From positions 310,001-374,000 of the forward strand of contig OZ246977.1 in NCBI GenBank assembly GCA_965232465.1: DNA of 64,000 nt. The letters run 5' to 3'. This DNA is from G965232465 sp965232465 (GTDB taxonomy: Bacteria > Pseudomonadota > Alphaproteobacteria > JAQWUY01). The first letter of the stretch is position 1, and the number at the start of each line of letters is the position of its first letter. The notes under the pieces are model-generated. The model was not told the origin of the DNA, searched no databases, and saw only the letters and a list, made by a program, of their open reading frames with translations. Shown here piece after piece: positions 1 through 9,600 of this stretch. The translations under genes and the position numbers were made by a program.

Positions 1-6
1 CCATGT

Positions 7-441
7 TTATGTACCCTGTAAAGAATGTCCCGGTAACCATCCGCTTTTGCCGTCGGTATAATGTTCATTTTTCCAAATGGGGGCACGGGTTTTAATGTGT
101 TCTATGACATATCGGCACGCTTTAAAACTTTCCGCCCGATGGGGGGATCCTACGGCGATGATGATGCTTATACCCCCGACGGGGATATACCCTTGATAAT
201 GGGCAACATAATATGTGGTATTTTGCCATTTTTGCTCCGCTTCGTTACATATATCCATTAAAATCCTTTCCGCAAGGGGAATGTGTACATCATATGTGAT
301 ACCGACAACGCCATTGCCTGCGTGGGTATTTCTGACGGTGCCAATAAACATATCGATCGCCCCATATGCGGGGGTGCTGACCGCCTGCATCGCCGTATCT
401 GTGCGGAGGGGGGTGGTGCTGATGTATACCGTGTGTGTCAT
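7..441 (-). CDS. moaE: Molybdopterin synthase catalytic subunit MoaE
   Basis: Large subunit of molybdopterin synthase, which with thiocarboxylated MoaD inserts two sulfurs into precursor Z (cPMP) in the cytoplasm. The protein has about 144 residues, normal for the family. Visible family motifs are GAIDMFIGTVR near the N-terminus, GSPHRAESFKAC, and the lysine-containing KTRAPIWKNE segment that carries the catalytic lysines. The frame stays open upstream to 582, but that stretch lies inside moaD and shows no MoaE similarity. The ATG at 441 is chosen because the family sequence starts there and it follows the moaD stop by 4 bases, with a GGCGG ribosome site in the moaD tail. It is the last visible gene of the nar-moa series. 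MoaE identity is clear. Confidence 0.95.
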   Translation of the reverse strand: MTHTVYISTTPLRTDTAMQAVSTPAYGAIDMFIGTVRNTHAGNGVVGITYDVHIPLAERILMDICNEAEQKWQNTTYYVAHYQGYIPVGGISIIIAVGSPHRAESFKACRYVIEHIKTRAPIWKNEHYTDGKSGWLPGHSLQGT

Positions 442-445
442 GGGG

Positions 446-697
446 TCAACCGCCACAAACAGGGGGAAGAATCCATAGCTGTATAGGTTTTTCAATCGTA
501 TCTGTATCCCGTAATATGGTTGTATCCGTTGCCAATACAGAACTGTTGACCAATGCTTGATGTTCCCCCCCGATAGCATCAATTACCGCTTGCTTAATAG
601 TTTGAACAGTTGGCATGGCGGGGGTGGTGATGCGTATAGTATCCGTAATATTTCGAAACGCCCCAAAACATTGAATGGTAAATGTGGTGTCAGTCAT
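446..697 (-). CDS. moaD: Molybdopterin synthase sulfur carrier subunit MoaD
   Basis: Small ubiquitin-like sulfur carrier of molybdopterin synthase. The product is 83 residues and ends in Cys-Gly-Gly. The terminal Gly-Gly is the hallmark that is adenylated and thiocarboxylated (by MoeB in characterised systems). The ATG overlaps the stop of the upstream moaC-moaB fusion as ATGA, and moaE follows 4 bases after its stop, so the three are translationally coupled. The body is divergent, but length, position and C-terminus agree with MoaD. No moeB is visible in the window, so activation must depend on a gene elsewhere. Confidence 0.93.
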   Translation of the reverse strand: MTDTTFTIQCFGAFRNITDTIRITTPAMPTVQTIKQAVIDAIGGEHQALVNSSVLATDTTILRDTDTIEKPIQLWILPPVCGG

Positions 698-1701
698 GCC
701 CCGAATCCTTGTTTTTTAATCTTGTTCAATGTATCCCCTATAAATGGACTGAGTATATCCCAGCATTCTTTTACCGCTTTTGGTGATCCGGGAAACGCCA
801 CCACCAGTGTCGCCCCGACCATACCCGCCGTTGCCCGTGATAACCATGCTGTATCCGTAAAGTGTAAACTTTCCGCACGTATTACATCCCCCAAGCCATC
901 CAGCATGCGGTTGCTAATTGAGTGTAATGCTTCGGGGGTTACATCACGGGGACCCGGTCCTGTACCGCCACAGGCAATTACAATATCAGGGGCAGGGGCA
1001 TTACATATGGTTTTTAATGTGTCGGCAATGGTGTGTTGGTCGTCTGGTATCACCTTGTAATATATGACTTCTGCCGCCGCATCGGTTAATTTTTGTTGTA
1101 ACAATGTTCCTGATATATCGTCATAGGTACCGTCCGATGCCCTGTCGCTCATGACCAGTATGGCGGCGGTTTTACCCTGTAAAAATGTATCCGTAGGTAA
1201 CTGGTGTTGTAACCAATCGGGAATACCATCATCGTTTATCCATACCCCCGATTTACCCCCTATTTTTACCAATAATTTTACGTCGCCAATCCGTAAATGT
1301 GCATCTGTACCTTTGGTTATATCCCAAATGGTCAGTAATGCAGTGTTTGCCCCCACCAAAGCCTCCATTTCGACCCCTGTTTTGGCGAAGGCTGCCGCTT
1401 GGGCGTATACGGTAATGCTATGTTCAGAATCGTTTAATTGACAATGAATGGTTACTTGATCCAGGGGCAAGGTATGGCACATGGGGATTAAATCGGGTGT
1501 TAATTTTGCCCCTGTAATGCCGGCTATTTCCGCTAATGCCACCACATCCCCTTTGGGCAGGGTTTTATTCTTAATGGCGGTAAAGGCGGTTTTGTTCATA
1601 TATATGGTGCCACAGGCAACGGCTTGCCTGCGGGTGGGGCGTTTTCTGCCCACATCAATCATTTTAAAATGCCCATTTTGTAGGGAAAAAGTATCCGTCA
1701 T
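694..1701 (-). CDS. MoaC-MoaB/Mog fusion, bifunctional Moco biosynthesis protein
   Basis: A 335-residue fusion of two molybdenum cofactor enzymes. Residues about 1-160 are MoaC, which converts the MoaA product to cyclic pyranopterin monophosphate: MCHTLPL, KTGVEMEAL and the Asp/Lys pair in WDITKGTD are visible, followed by a GGKSG end motif. Residues about 175-335 are a MoaB/Mog domain, which adenylylates molybdopterin: GGTGPGPRDVTPEA and FPGSPKAV are visible. A short linker of about 15 residues joins them. Such MoaC/MoaB fusions are known in other bacteria. Start ATG lies 8 bases after the moaA stop, and its stop overlaps the moaD start. Whether the second half acts as MogA or is MoaB-like cannot be decided here. 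Confidence 0.93.
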   Translation of the reverse strand: MTDTFSLQNGHFKMIDVGRKRPTRRQAVACGTIYMNKTAFTAIKNKTLPKGDVVALAEIAGITGAKLTPDLIPMCHTLPLDQVTIHCQLNDSEHSITVYAQAAAFAKTGVEMEALVGANTALLTIWDITKGTDAHLRIGDVKLLVKIGGKSGVWINDDGIPDWLQHQLPTDTFLQGKTAAILVMSDRASDGTYDDISGTLLQQKLTDAAAEVIYYKVIPDDQHTIADTLKTICNAPAPDIVIACGGTGPGPRDVTPEALHSISNRMLDGLGDVIRAESLHFTDTAWLSRATAGMVGATLVVAFPGSPKAVKECWDILSPFIGDTLNKIKKQGFGA

Positions 1702-1708
1702 GGTAATA

Positions 1709-2710
1709 TTACCCCCCTATACTTGCCAAATGGGTACGTATACCGCTGTTGTTATCATGTAAAAAGTGGGTGGATTTTTTATACTGCATTACATCCAAAA
1801 TCGTCGATTGCAATTCCGCTTGCATAGTGTCCGATTGTAATAAATCCCTAAGCGGATAGCCTTTTTCCCCAAACAAACACAAATGTAAATCCCCTGTTGC
1901 TGATACCCGTAGGCGGTTACAACTTTTGCAAAAATCGGGGGAATACGGGGCGATAACGCCCATACTGCCCGCATATTCGGGGTGGGTGAATTCTTGGGCG
2001 GGTCCTGCCCCATCTGGGCGAGGTTTTAACCGCCATCCCTGCTGCATAAGGCGGTCGGTTACCGTAAATGCCGGGATATGGTGGGCGTTAAAGTAGGCTT
2101 CGTTGTCGTTGGTACGCATCAGTTCGATAAAGCGAATACTTATCGGACGGTCTTTGGTGAATCGTATAAACGCCCCCAATTCTGTATGATTTAAGTCTTT
2201 TAACAGTACCGCATTGACTTTGACGGTTTTAAAGCCCACTTCAAAACATCTGTCGATACCATTTAATATTTCCCCCAGCCTGTCATGCCCTGTAATAGTC
2301 TTAAATTGGGTGGGGTTTAAGGAATCTATACTGATATTGATTGCCCGAATACCCGCTTTGTAAAAATCTTGGGCTCTTTTGTCCAGTTTATATCCATTGG
2401 TGGTCATGGCAAGGTGTTTTATGCCTTGGATATGGTGTATCTGTTGTACAATAGTCAAAAAATCTTTACGAACGCTGGGCTCCCCCCCTGTAAGACGGAT
2501 TTTCCACACGCCTAAGTGGGCAAATGCGCGTATTAAGCGGACAATTTCGTCTTGTGACATAAATGGACTGCATCCGCTTGGTTTATACCCATCGGGCAGA
2601 CAATAGGAACAGGTAAAATTACATACATCGGTTATCGATAACCGCACATAGGGAAATTGCCGTCCAAAGTTATCTCGTATACGGGGGCATTGCCCCGTTT
2701 TTGCTATCAT
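1709..2710 (-). CDS. moaA: GTP 3',8-cyclase MoaA (radical SAM)
   Basis: First enzyme of molybdenum cofactor synthesis, making 3',8-cyclo-GTP from GTP. At 333 residues it is full length. The N-terminal radical SAM cluster motif is CNFTCSYC; the C-terminal second [4Fe-4S] site is CKSCNRLRVSATGDLHLC; the protein ends in Gly-Gly as MoaA proteins do. An AAAGGAG ribosome site stands about 10 bases before the ATG. The 113-base gap to the upstream parvulin gene contains no gene and no clear terminator, so read-through from the nar operon is plausible and would couple cofactor supply to nitrate reductase synthesis. Confidence 0.96.
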   Translation of the reverse strand: MIAKTGQCPRIRDNFGRQFPYVRLSITDVCNFTCSYCLPDGYKPSGCSPFMSQDEIVRLIRAFAHLGVWKIRLTGGEPSVRKDFLTIVQQIHHIQGIKHLAMTTNGYKLDKRAQDFYKAGIRAINISIDSLNPTQFKTITGHDRLGEILNGIDRCFEVGFKTVKVNAVLLKDLNHTELGAFIRFTKDRPISIRFIELMRTNDNEAYFNAHHIPAFTVTDRLMQQGWRLKPRPDGAGPAQEFTHPEYAGSMGVIAPYSPDFCKSCNRLRVSATGDLHLCLFGEKGYPLRDLLQSDTMQAELQSTILDVMQYKKSTHFLHDNNSGIRTHLASIGG

Positions 2711-2823
2711 TTTAAAAAAACTCCTTTCCCCCCACTGGATGCTTTAAAGTAAGCACAATTTTATATTATGTGATAGTAACATTTTAAACCATAAAAAGCA
2801 AACTGTGGTTAAAATATATAATA

Positions 2824-3609
2824 TCACTGTACTAATGGGCTGGTGGCACTTTCAAAGGTAAAGCCCCGAATATCCGCCTGCCCAGCAAGAATACGAATAT
2901 ATTGTTGCAGGGCTTTTTGTTGGTTTTTTCTCTCTAAATAGTCTTTTATCCACTCCCCCACCTGTGCATAGGCAAGGGCGTGTCCTTCAGCCCATTCATC
3001 AACCTTAATAATATGGTATCCGACTGATGTTAAAACAGGGGTTTTACTGATGTCCCCTGCACGCATTTTAAACAACGCTTTTTCAAATTCCGGCAGGGTT
3101 TGCCCTTGGCTGATTTGTCCAATCCGTCCGCCTTCTTTGGCGGAAGAACAGGCGGATTCTTGTTTGGCTATGCTGGGGAACAACACAGGTTTTTGTTTAA
3201 TTTTTTTCAGGGCAATTTTTGCTTTCATTAACGCCATATCTTGGGCAAGTTTATTGTCCGCCGGTGCCAAGTATAAAATATGTGATACTTCGAACAAGGG
3301 GGAAGTCATAAATCTTTTGGGATTGTTCCGATAATATTGGTGACAAATTGTGTCGTCTGCTTCGGGAAATGATACTTCTTGGTCTATTAACGATTCAATA
3401 ATATCGTTTTCATCGGCTTTGTCAAAATCCGCTTGGCACAGATATAAGTGTTGTGCCCGTTGTATCAATAATTCCCGAATAATTAACGCCCGGGTGGCAT
3501 AATATTGGGCGGAGAACAGGCTTTCTGCTGGGTGGTGTTGGGTTTCTTGCATAATATTTTGTGGGGCAATGGTAACACCATTTACGGTAATATGGGGGGG
3601 TATAGTCAT
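2824..3609 (-). CDS. Parvulin-type peptidyl-prolyl isomerase of the nar operon
   Basis: Peptidyl-prolyl cis-trans isomerase of the PpiC/NifM type, 261 residues. The parvulin domain covers about residues 95-205: FEVSHILYLA at its start, GGRIGQISQGQTLPEFEKALF in the middle (described here as the family's GG-G-LPEFE core) and GYHIIKV at its end. No signal peptide is evident, so it is probably cytoplasmic. It begins inside the narI stop (TAATG), so it belongs to narGHJI. A parvulin gene in this position is common in proteobacterial nar operons, where it is presumed to help reductase folding; that role is inferred. Confidence 0.88.
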   Translation of the reverse strand: MTIPPHITVNGVTIAPQNIMQETQHHPAESLFSAQYYATRALIIRELLIQRAQHLYLCQADFDKADENDIIESLIDQEVSFPEADDTICHQYYRNNPKRFMTSPLFEVSHILYLAPADNKLAQDMALMKAKIALKKIKQKPVLFPSIAKQESACSSAKEGGRIGQISQGQTLPEFEKALFKMRAGDISKTPVLTSVGYHIIKVDEWAEGHALAYAQVGEWIKDYLERKNQQKALQQYIRILAGQADIRGFTFESATSPLVQ

Positions 3610-4295
3610 TACTGAGGCCGTTTTCTTACAATTTGGTATGGACGGAATATATATCCCAAAGGGGCACTTAGCATATGCACAAGTCGAGTAAATGGAAATA
3701 CTACAAACAAGGTCATACCCACGGCGATATGTAGTTTATATATCAATGCCACATGCGACAGGGCGACAATATCGATGGGGCGGAAGGTTACAATCCGTTG
3801 TGCCCATGCCATAAATTTTACCATTTCTTCCCCATCTAAGTGATTTAATGATACAACTATGGAAGATAAGCCCAGTAATAACTGTATTAACAATAATATC
3901 AATACCATAATATCGGCAAAGGAACTGGTACGGCGAATCCGTGCATCAAACAATCGGCGGTGTAATAACATCACCAGCCCCAACAAGCATAACAGCCCCG
4001 CCCCGCCACCGGCACTGATTGCCAGCACTTGTTTTGCCCCATGTGATATACCAATAGCGTCAAAAAAGACTATGGGTGTTAATAATCCCACCGCATGTCC
4101 GGCAAGGATGCTTATTACCCCCACATGAAAACAGATACTGCCCATAATCAATTGCTTTCGCCGTAACAATTGTGATGATTTGCTCCGCCATGAATAAGGT
4201 GCCCTATCGAATCGCAATATACTGCCGATAATAAACACGCTTAGGGCAATATAGGGATATATTTGAAATAAAAAAGTATTGAAAAATTGACTCAT
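3609..4295 (-). CDS. narI: Respiratory nitrate reductase gamma subunit NarI (cytochrome b)
   Basis: Membrane cytochrome b subunit that oxidises quinol and anchors NarGH. The 228-residue protein has five predicted membrane segments. Histidines expected to ligate the two hemes are seen in CFHVGV and ILAGHAVG (segment 2) and HVALIYKLHIA (segment 5). It starts within the narJ stop (ATGA overlap) and ends within the start of the isomerase gene, so translation is coupled on both sides. Length matches the family. Confidence 0.96.
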   Translation of the reverse strand: MSQFFNTFLFQIYPYIALSVFIIGSILRFDRAPYSWRSKSSQLLRRKQLIMGSICFHVGVISILAGHAVGLLTPIVFFDAIGISHGAKQVLAISAGGGAGLLCLLGLVMLLHRRLFDARIRRTSSFADIMVLILLLIQLLLGLSSIVVSLNHLDGEEMVKFMAWAQRIVTFRPIDIVALSHVALIYKLHIAVGMTLFVVFPFTRLVHMLSAPLGYIFRPYQIVRKRPQ

Positions 4296-4996
4296 CTTTC
4301 AGTCCTTTCATGGGGGTTTAAATGCATACGGGTCAGCATTTGTTGTGCTTGCGGGCATGCACCAGCATTCCCCACCGTTTGCGAGGAATTTTCAAAGGCA
4401 AATTGTTCTTTCCACGCTTCATCAATTTCACCCATATGCAAAGGTCTGCCCGAATCTTTTTGTATTGAGGCTTTTACAATTTTTGCATTGGGGGTTTTTG
4501 TGGGAATGTCTATTAATGCTTGTAACACCCCTGCATATAGTGATCCCCGATTTTGCAACCGTTGGGCAAGTGCCGATAGGATGTTTACTATACTGCCTAA
4601 GTTTTCTTTGACATGTTGTGCGTCCAGTAGGGATACATATTCCAAAAACATGGGCAAATAATCGGGGGTTTCATGTGTCCCGATGTTTAAGCCTTTTTCT
4701 GCATACAGTTCGGACAAATCGACCATAGCCTGTCCCCGTTCCCGAGAATCCCCATGTACATGTTCGAATAAATGTAAAGATAACGATGGTGTACGATCAA
4801 ATAAATCCACATAGGCTTCTTGTAAATCCAATAAATCTTGATTTTCTATGGTGTCCAATACTGCCATAATCCGTTTTAAATGCCCTTTTTTTAATAGTCC
4901 TTCTTGGCGTAAGAAAGTACGACATTCGTTTATGGCGTGTTTGTGGTGTATGGAGGGATAGGTCAATAAAAATCCTAATATTTTCAGTGTTCTCAT
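4292..4996 (-). CDS. narJ: Nitrate reductase assembly chaperone NarJ
   Basis: System-specific cytoplasmic chaperone needed to insert the Mo cofactor into NarG before membrane attachment. The protein is 234 residues, all-helical in character, with the family segments LLTYPS at the start, YVDLFDRTPSLSLHLFEHVHGDSRERGQAM and DYLPMFLEYVS (only short parts are diagnostic). It follows narH by 3 bases and overlaps narI. No oddity was seen. Confidence 0.95.
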   Translation of the reverse strand: MRTLKILGFLLTYPSIHHKHAINECRTFLRQEGLLKKGHLKRIMAVLDTIENQDLLDLQEAYVDLFDRTPSLSLHLFEHVHGDSRERGQAMVDLSELYAEKGLNIGTHETPDYLPMFLEYVSLLDAQHVKENLGSIVNILSALAQRLQNRGSLYAGVLQALIDIPTKTPNAKIVKASIQKDSGRPLHMGEIDEAWKEQFAFENSSQTVGNAGACPQAQQMLTRMHLNPHERTER

Positions 4997-4999
4997 GGC

Positions 5000-6628
5000 T
5001 TATCCCCCTTTACATCCGCAGGATGATTCCCCACATCCAGAGTGGCTTTTGGGAAAGTCCGCATATTTATCCCTGTCAAACAGGGTGTTGACTCGATTGG
5101 AGGGGGTGGATCCGCTTTGTCCACGGGATTGGTCAGGTGATTCAAATATTTCCATAGGGCTGTTACTGCTTAGGGAACAGCCATCGCCGAAGCTAAACCC
5201 ACACCCACCACTTACACCATAGGCATCAAGGGTTTCTTCTTTGTGTCCCGTAGGAATAACATAGCGGTCTTCATAGTTGGCGAGTGCCATAATTTTATAC
5301 ATATCTTCCACTAAATCCGTCGTTAAGCCCACTGCGTCCAATATGTGGGCAGTATTATTGTTTTCAATCAATTGCCCCCGCATGTATTGACGCATGGCCA
5401 ACATCCGTTTTAAACCCAAGCGAATGGGGGCTTCTTGCCCTGCGGTCAGTAAATTTGCCAAATATTTTACGGGAATACGCATATGGTCTAGGTCGGGCAT
5501 AATGCCATCGACGGTGGGGATTTTACCCGCCCCTGCCGCCGACTGTATGGGCGATAAGGGGGGAATATACCATACCATAGGCAAGGTACGATATTCCGGG
5601 TGCAAGGGAAATGCCACTTTCCAATCAATCGCCATTTTGTAAACGGGGGAATTTTGTGCCCCTTCAATCCAGTTTTCAGGAATCCCTTGTTTGCGGGATT
5701 CGGCGATAATTTCCGGGTCGTGTGGATTTAAAAATATATCGATTTGGGCTTGGTATAAATCTTGTTCATCTTCCACACTTGCCGCTTTTTCGATGCGATC
5801 CGCATCATATAAGAACACCCCTAAGTATCGAATGCGCCCCACACAGGTTTCTGAGCACACGGTGGGTTCGCCATTTTCAAGTCGAGGGTAACATAAAGTA
5901 CACTTTTCCGCTTTGCCCGATTTCCAGTTATAATAAATCTTTTTATAAGGACACCCAGACATACACATCCGCCATCCCCGACATTTGTCTTGGTCAACCA
6001 AAACAACACCGTCTTCTTCGCGCTTGTAAATGGACCCAGACGGACAAGATGCCACGCAAGTGGGGTTTAAACAATGTTCACATAAACGGGGCAAATACAT
6101 CATAAAGGTATTTTCAAATTCCCCATATATGTGTTCTTCGATATCCTTAAAATTATAATCTTTACGGCGGTGTTCGAATTCTGTGCCTAAAATTTCTTCC
6201 CAATTGGGTCCCCATTCGATTTTTTCCATACGATTACCCGTTACCAACGATCGGGGACGGGCGGTGGGCAATGCCTTGGTGGCACCCGTTTTTTGCAGAT
6301 GGTCATAATCAAAAGTAAAGGGTTCGTAATAGTCGTCTATTTCTGGTAAATGAGGATTGCCAAAAATGTTGGCTAATATCCGCCATCTTGCCCCCTGTTT
6401 CGGGTGGATTTTACCATTTTTATGGCGTTTCCATCCCCCTTTCCATTTCTCTTGATTTTCCCAATCTTTCGGGTATCCAATACCCGGTTTGGTTTCCACA
6501 TTATTAAACCAAGTATATTCCACCCCTTCCCGTGATGTCCATACATTTTTACAGGTTACCGAACAGGTATGACAGCCGATACACTTATCCAAGTTTAACA
6601 CCATTCCTATTTGTGCACGAATTTTCAT
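5000..6628 (-). CDS. narH: Respiratory nitrate reductase beta subunit NarH (Fe-S)
   Basis: Electron-transfer subunit with four Fe-S clusters linking NarI hemes to NarG. At 542 residues it is longer than typical NarH (about 510). Cys groups are visible at CIGCHTCSVTC near the N-terminus, CEHCLNPTCVASC and CRGWRMCMSGC in the middle (the Trp in CRGW marks the 3Fe-4S site), and CTLC. The extra length is a C-terminal tail rich in Ser and Gly that ends with CGESSCGCKGG. It lies 4 bases after narG and 3 before narJ. Confidence 0.97.
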   Translation of the reverse strand: MKIRAQIGMVLNLDKCIGCHTCSVTCKNVWTSREGVEYTWFNNVETKPGIGYPKDWENQEKWKGGWKRHKNGKIHPKQGARWRILANIFGNPHLPEIDDYYEPFTFDYDHLQKTGATKALPTARPRSLVTGNRMEKIEWGPNWEEILGTEFEHRRKDYNFKDIEEHIYGEFENTFMMYLPRLCEHCLNPTCVASCPSGSIYKREEDGVVLVDQDKCRGWRMCMSGCPYKKIYYNWKSGKAEKCTLCYPRLENGEPTVCSETCVGRIRYLGVFLYDADRIEKAASVEDEQDLYQAQIDIFLNPHDPEIIAESRKQGIPENWIEGAQNSPVYKMAIDWKVAFPLHPEYRTLPMVWYIPPLSPIQSAAGAGKIPTVDGIMPDLDHMRIPVKYLANLLTAGQEAPIRLGLKRMLAMRQYMRGQLIENNNTAHILDAVGLTTDLVEDMYKIMALANYEDRYVIPTGHKEETLDAYGVSGGCGFSFGDGCSLSSNSPMEIFESPDQSRGQSGSTPSNRVNTLFDRDKYADFPKSHSGCGESSCGCKGG

Positions 6629-6632
6629 AATG

Positions 6633-9600
6633 TTATGCCTCCATTTCCGCCGCTTCGTCCATCCAGTCCACCTTGTCCATTTTGCGAACTATGACAAATT
6701 CATCACGGTTGGTACCACATGTGCCATAATAGTTAAATCCATAAGACAACTGGGCATACGCCCCAATCATATGGGTGGGTTTCAAGGTTGCCCGTGTTAC
6801 GGAATTGTGAATGCCCCCCCGGGCATTGCTGATTTTACTGCCAGGGGTGTATACCAGTTTTTCTTGGGCGTGGTACATCATTAACATACCCTCATTTACC
6901 CGTTGCGATACCACCGCCCGTGCCACAATAACACCATGGTTGTTAAATGCTTCCAGCCAATCGTTATCTTTTATATGGATTTTTTGGGCATCGGTTTCAC
7001 TTAACCATACAATCGGTCCCCCACGGGATAAAGTCAACATGTGCAGGTTATCACTGTATGTGGAATGAATCCCCCATTTTTGGTGTGGGGTGATAAAGTT
7101 TAATAAGAGGGTGGGGGATTCGTCCCCGTACTTTTCCAGAGTATATTGCACTGTGCGGGTGTTAATCGGTGGACGGTACGATACTAAGCTTTCGCCAAAG
7201 TCTATCATCCATGGGTGATCTTGATACAGCTGCTGCCGACCTGTTAAAGTACGCCATGGGATATATTCATGTACATTGGTATACCCTGCATTATAACATA
7301 CATGTTCCGATTCTAGTCCGCTCCAAGTGGGGGAACTTATAATCTTGCGGGGTTGGGCTTGAATGTCGTGAAAGCGAATTTTTTCTTCTTGTTTGGGTAA
7401 TGCCAAGTGGGTGTGGTTCCGTCCGGTAATTTTGCTTAGTGCCGCCCATGCCTTAACCGCCACTTCCCCATTGGTTTCAGGGGCAAGGCTCATCACCGCT
7501 TCACAAGCATCGATATCGGTGATAATATTTGCCCGTCCATCTTTGTTCTTGCCGTTTAGTTTTTTCAAAAAATCCACTTCGTGTTCTGTGTTCCACGCAA
7601 TGCCTTTGCCCCCATTCCCTATATTTTCCATTAATGGTCCCAGCGAAGTAAACCTTTTGTAGGTATCGGGATAATTGCGTTCGATCACCTTCATCATCGG
7701 GGCGGTTTTGCCGGGAATAAGCGGACATTCGCCTTTGCGCCATTCTTTTACATCCGGCTGGGTTAATTCCCCCGGTGTATCGTGTTGAATAGGATTGAGA
7801 ACAATTTCTTGTTGTGCTTTCAAGTTCCCTTTGCACACTTCAGAAAACTTTTTTGCTAATCCCTTGTAAATGTCCCAATCAGATTTACTTTGCCACACGG
7901 GGTCAATGGCTTTTGACAATGGGTGAATAAATGGGTGCATGTCAGAGGTGTTTAAATCATTTTTTTCATACCAGCTGGCGGTTGGCAAGACGATATCCGA
8001 ATATAAACAGGTGGTCGACATGCGAAAATCAAGGGTTGTTACCAAATCCAATTTACCTTCGGGGGCGTGGTCGTGCCATGTGACTTGTTCGGACACTTCC
8101 GCCCCCTCAGCCCCTAAGTCCTTTCCTTGTATCCCATGGGTGGTACCAAGGAAATGTTTTAAAAAATATTCATGACCTTTTCCTGATGACCCCAGCAAAT
8201 TCGACCGCCACACAAACAAATTACGGGGCCAATTATTGGGGTGGTCTGGGTCTTCACAAGACATGCGTAAATCCCCGTGGCTCAGACGATTAACCACATA
8301 CTCAATGGGGTCTTGGTTTTGTGCTTTGGCTTGTTTTACCAACTCGATAGGGTTTTCTTGTAATTGGGGTGCAGATGGCAACCACCCCATGCGTTCCGCC
8401 CGTATATTACAATCGATAATGGATCCTTTCCACTTGTCTTTGTTGGCAAGGGGGGATAAGATTTCCCCCACATTTAAGGTTTCATATCGCCATTGATCCG
8501 TATGGGCATAAAAAAACGAAGTGGAATTTTGTTGTCGGGGGGGTCTTGCCCAATCCAAAGCAAATGCCACCGGCAACCACCCCGTTTGTGGACGGAGTTT
8601 TTCTTGCCCCACATAGTGGGCCCAACCGCCCCCAGATTGTCCGATACAGCCACAAAATACCAACATGTTAATACACGCCCGATAATTCATGTCCATATGG
8701 TACCAATGGTTCATTGCCGCCCCGATGATAATCATGGATTTTCCTTGTGTTACATTTGCATTACGGGCAAATTCCCGTGCCACTTGTGTGACCTGTTCGG
8801 CGGACACCCCGGTTATGCTTTCCTGCCATTTTGGGGTATAGGGGATATTTTCCTGATAAGTGTGTGCCACATGATCGCCGCCCAATCCCTCACGATGAAT
8901 ACCATAGTTGGCACAGATTAAATCAAACACACAGGCAACAGCAATTTTTGCATTATTGATATGCAAATACCTTATGGGAATATTGCGTTTTAATACCTGT
9001 TGTTGGGGGTTGCTGGCAAAGTATCCATGTTCGTGTTGGTGATTACCAAAATAAGGAAATCCGACCTTTACAATATCTTCATGGGTGCCAAGTAAAGTTT
9101 TTTGTGGGCGAATATCATCCCCCGACTGAGAATCCTTTGGCACCGTGTTCCATTTGCCCTGTTCCCCCCAACGAAATCCAATCGATCCAGTTGGTACTAC
9201 TATGTTTCCGCTGTTTTCATCATAACATACGGTTTTCCATTCTGGGTTATTGTCTTCGTTTAAGTTATCGTCAAAGTCCGATGCCCGCACCATCCTGCCG
9301 GGGGCATAGGTGCCGTCCGCTTGCCCCTCTAGTTTTACCAAAAAAGGAAAATCCGTATATTTACGGGTGTATGTGTCGAAGTATTCTGATACGGTATTTA
9401 TATGAAATTCTTTTAAAATCACATGTCCCATTGCCATGCCCATTGCCGCATCTGTGCCTTGTTTTGGATTGAGCCAAATATCGCCAAATTTTGAGGCCTC
9501 AGAATAATCGGGGGTAACAGTAACCACCTGTGTGCCTTTGTATCGGGCTTCGGTCATAAAGTGGGCATCGGGCGTACGGGTTTGTGGTACATTCGACCCC

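Noticed and set aside
557..1060. Plus-strand open frame of 167 codons across the moaD-moaC region
   Set aside because: Lies wholly over clear moa genes on the other strand; no ribosome site or recognisable motif.
2711..2823. Possible molybdenum cofactor riboswitch before moaA
   Set aside because: Only weak complementary segments (AACCA/TGGTT); no match to the known Moco motif that could be seen by eye.
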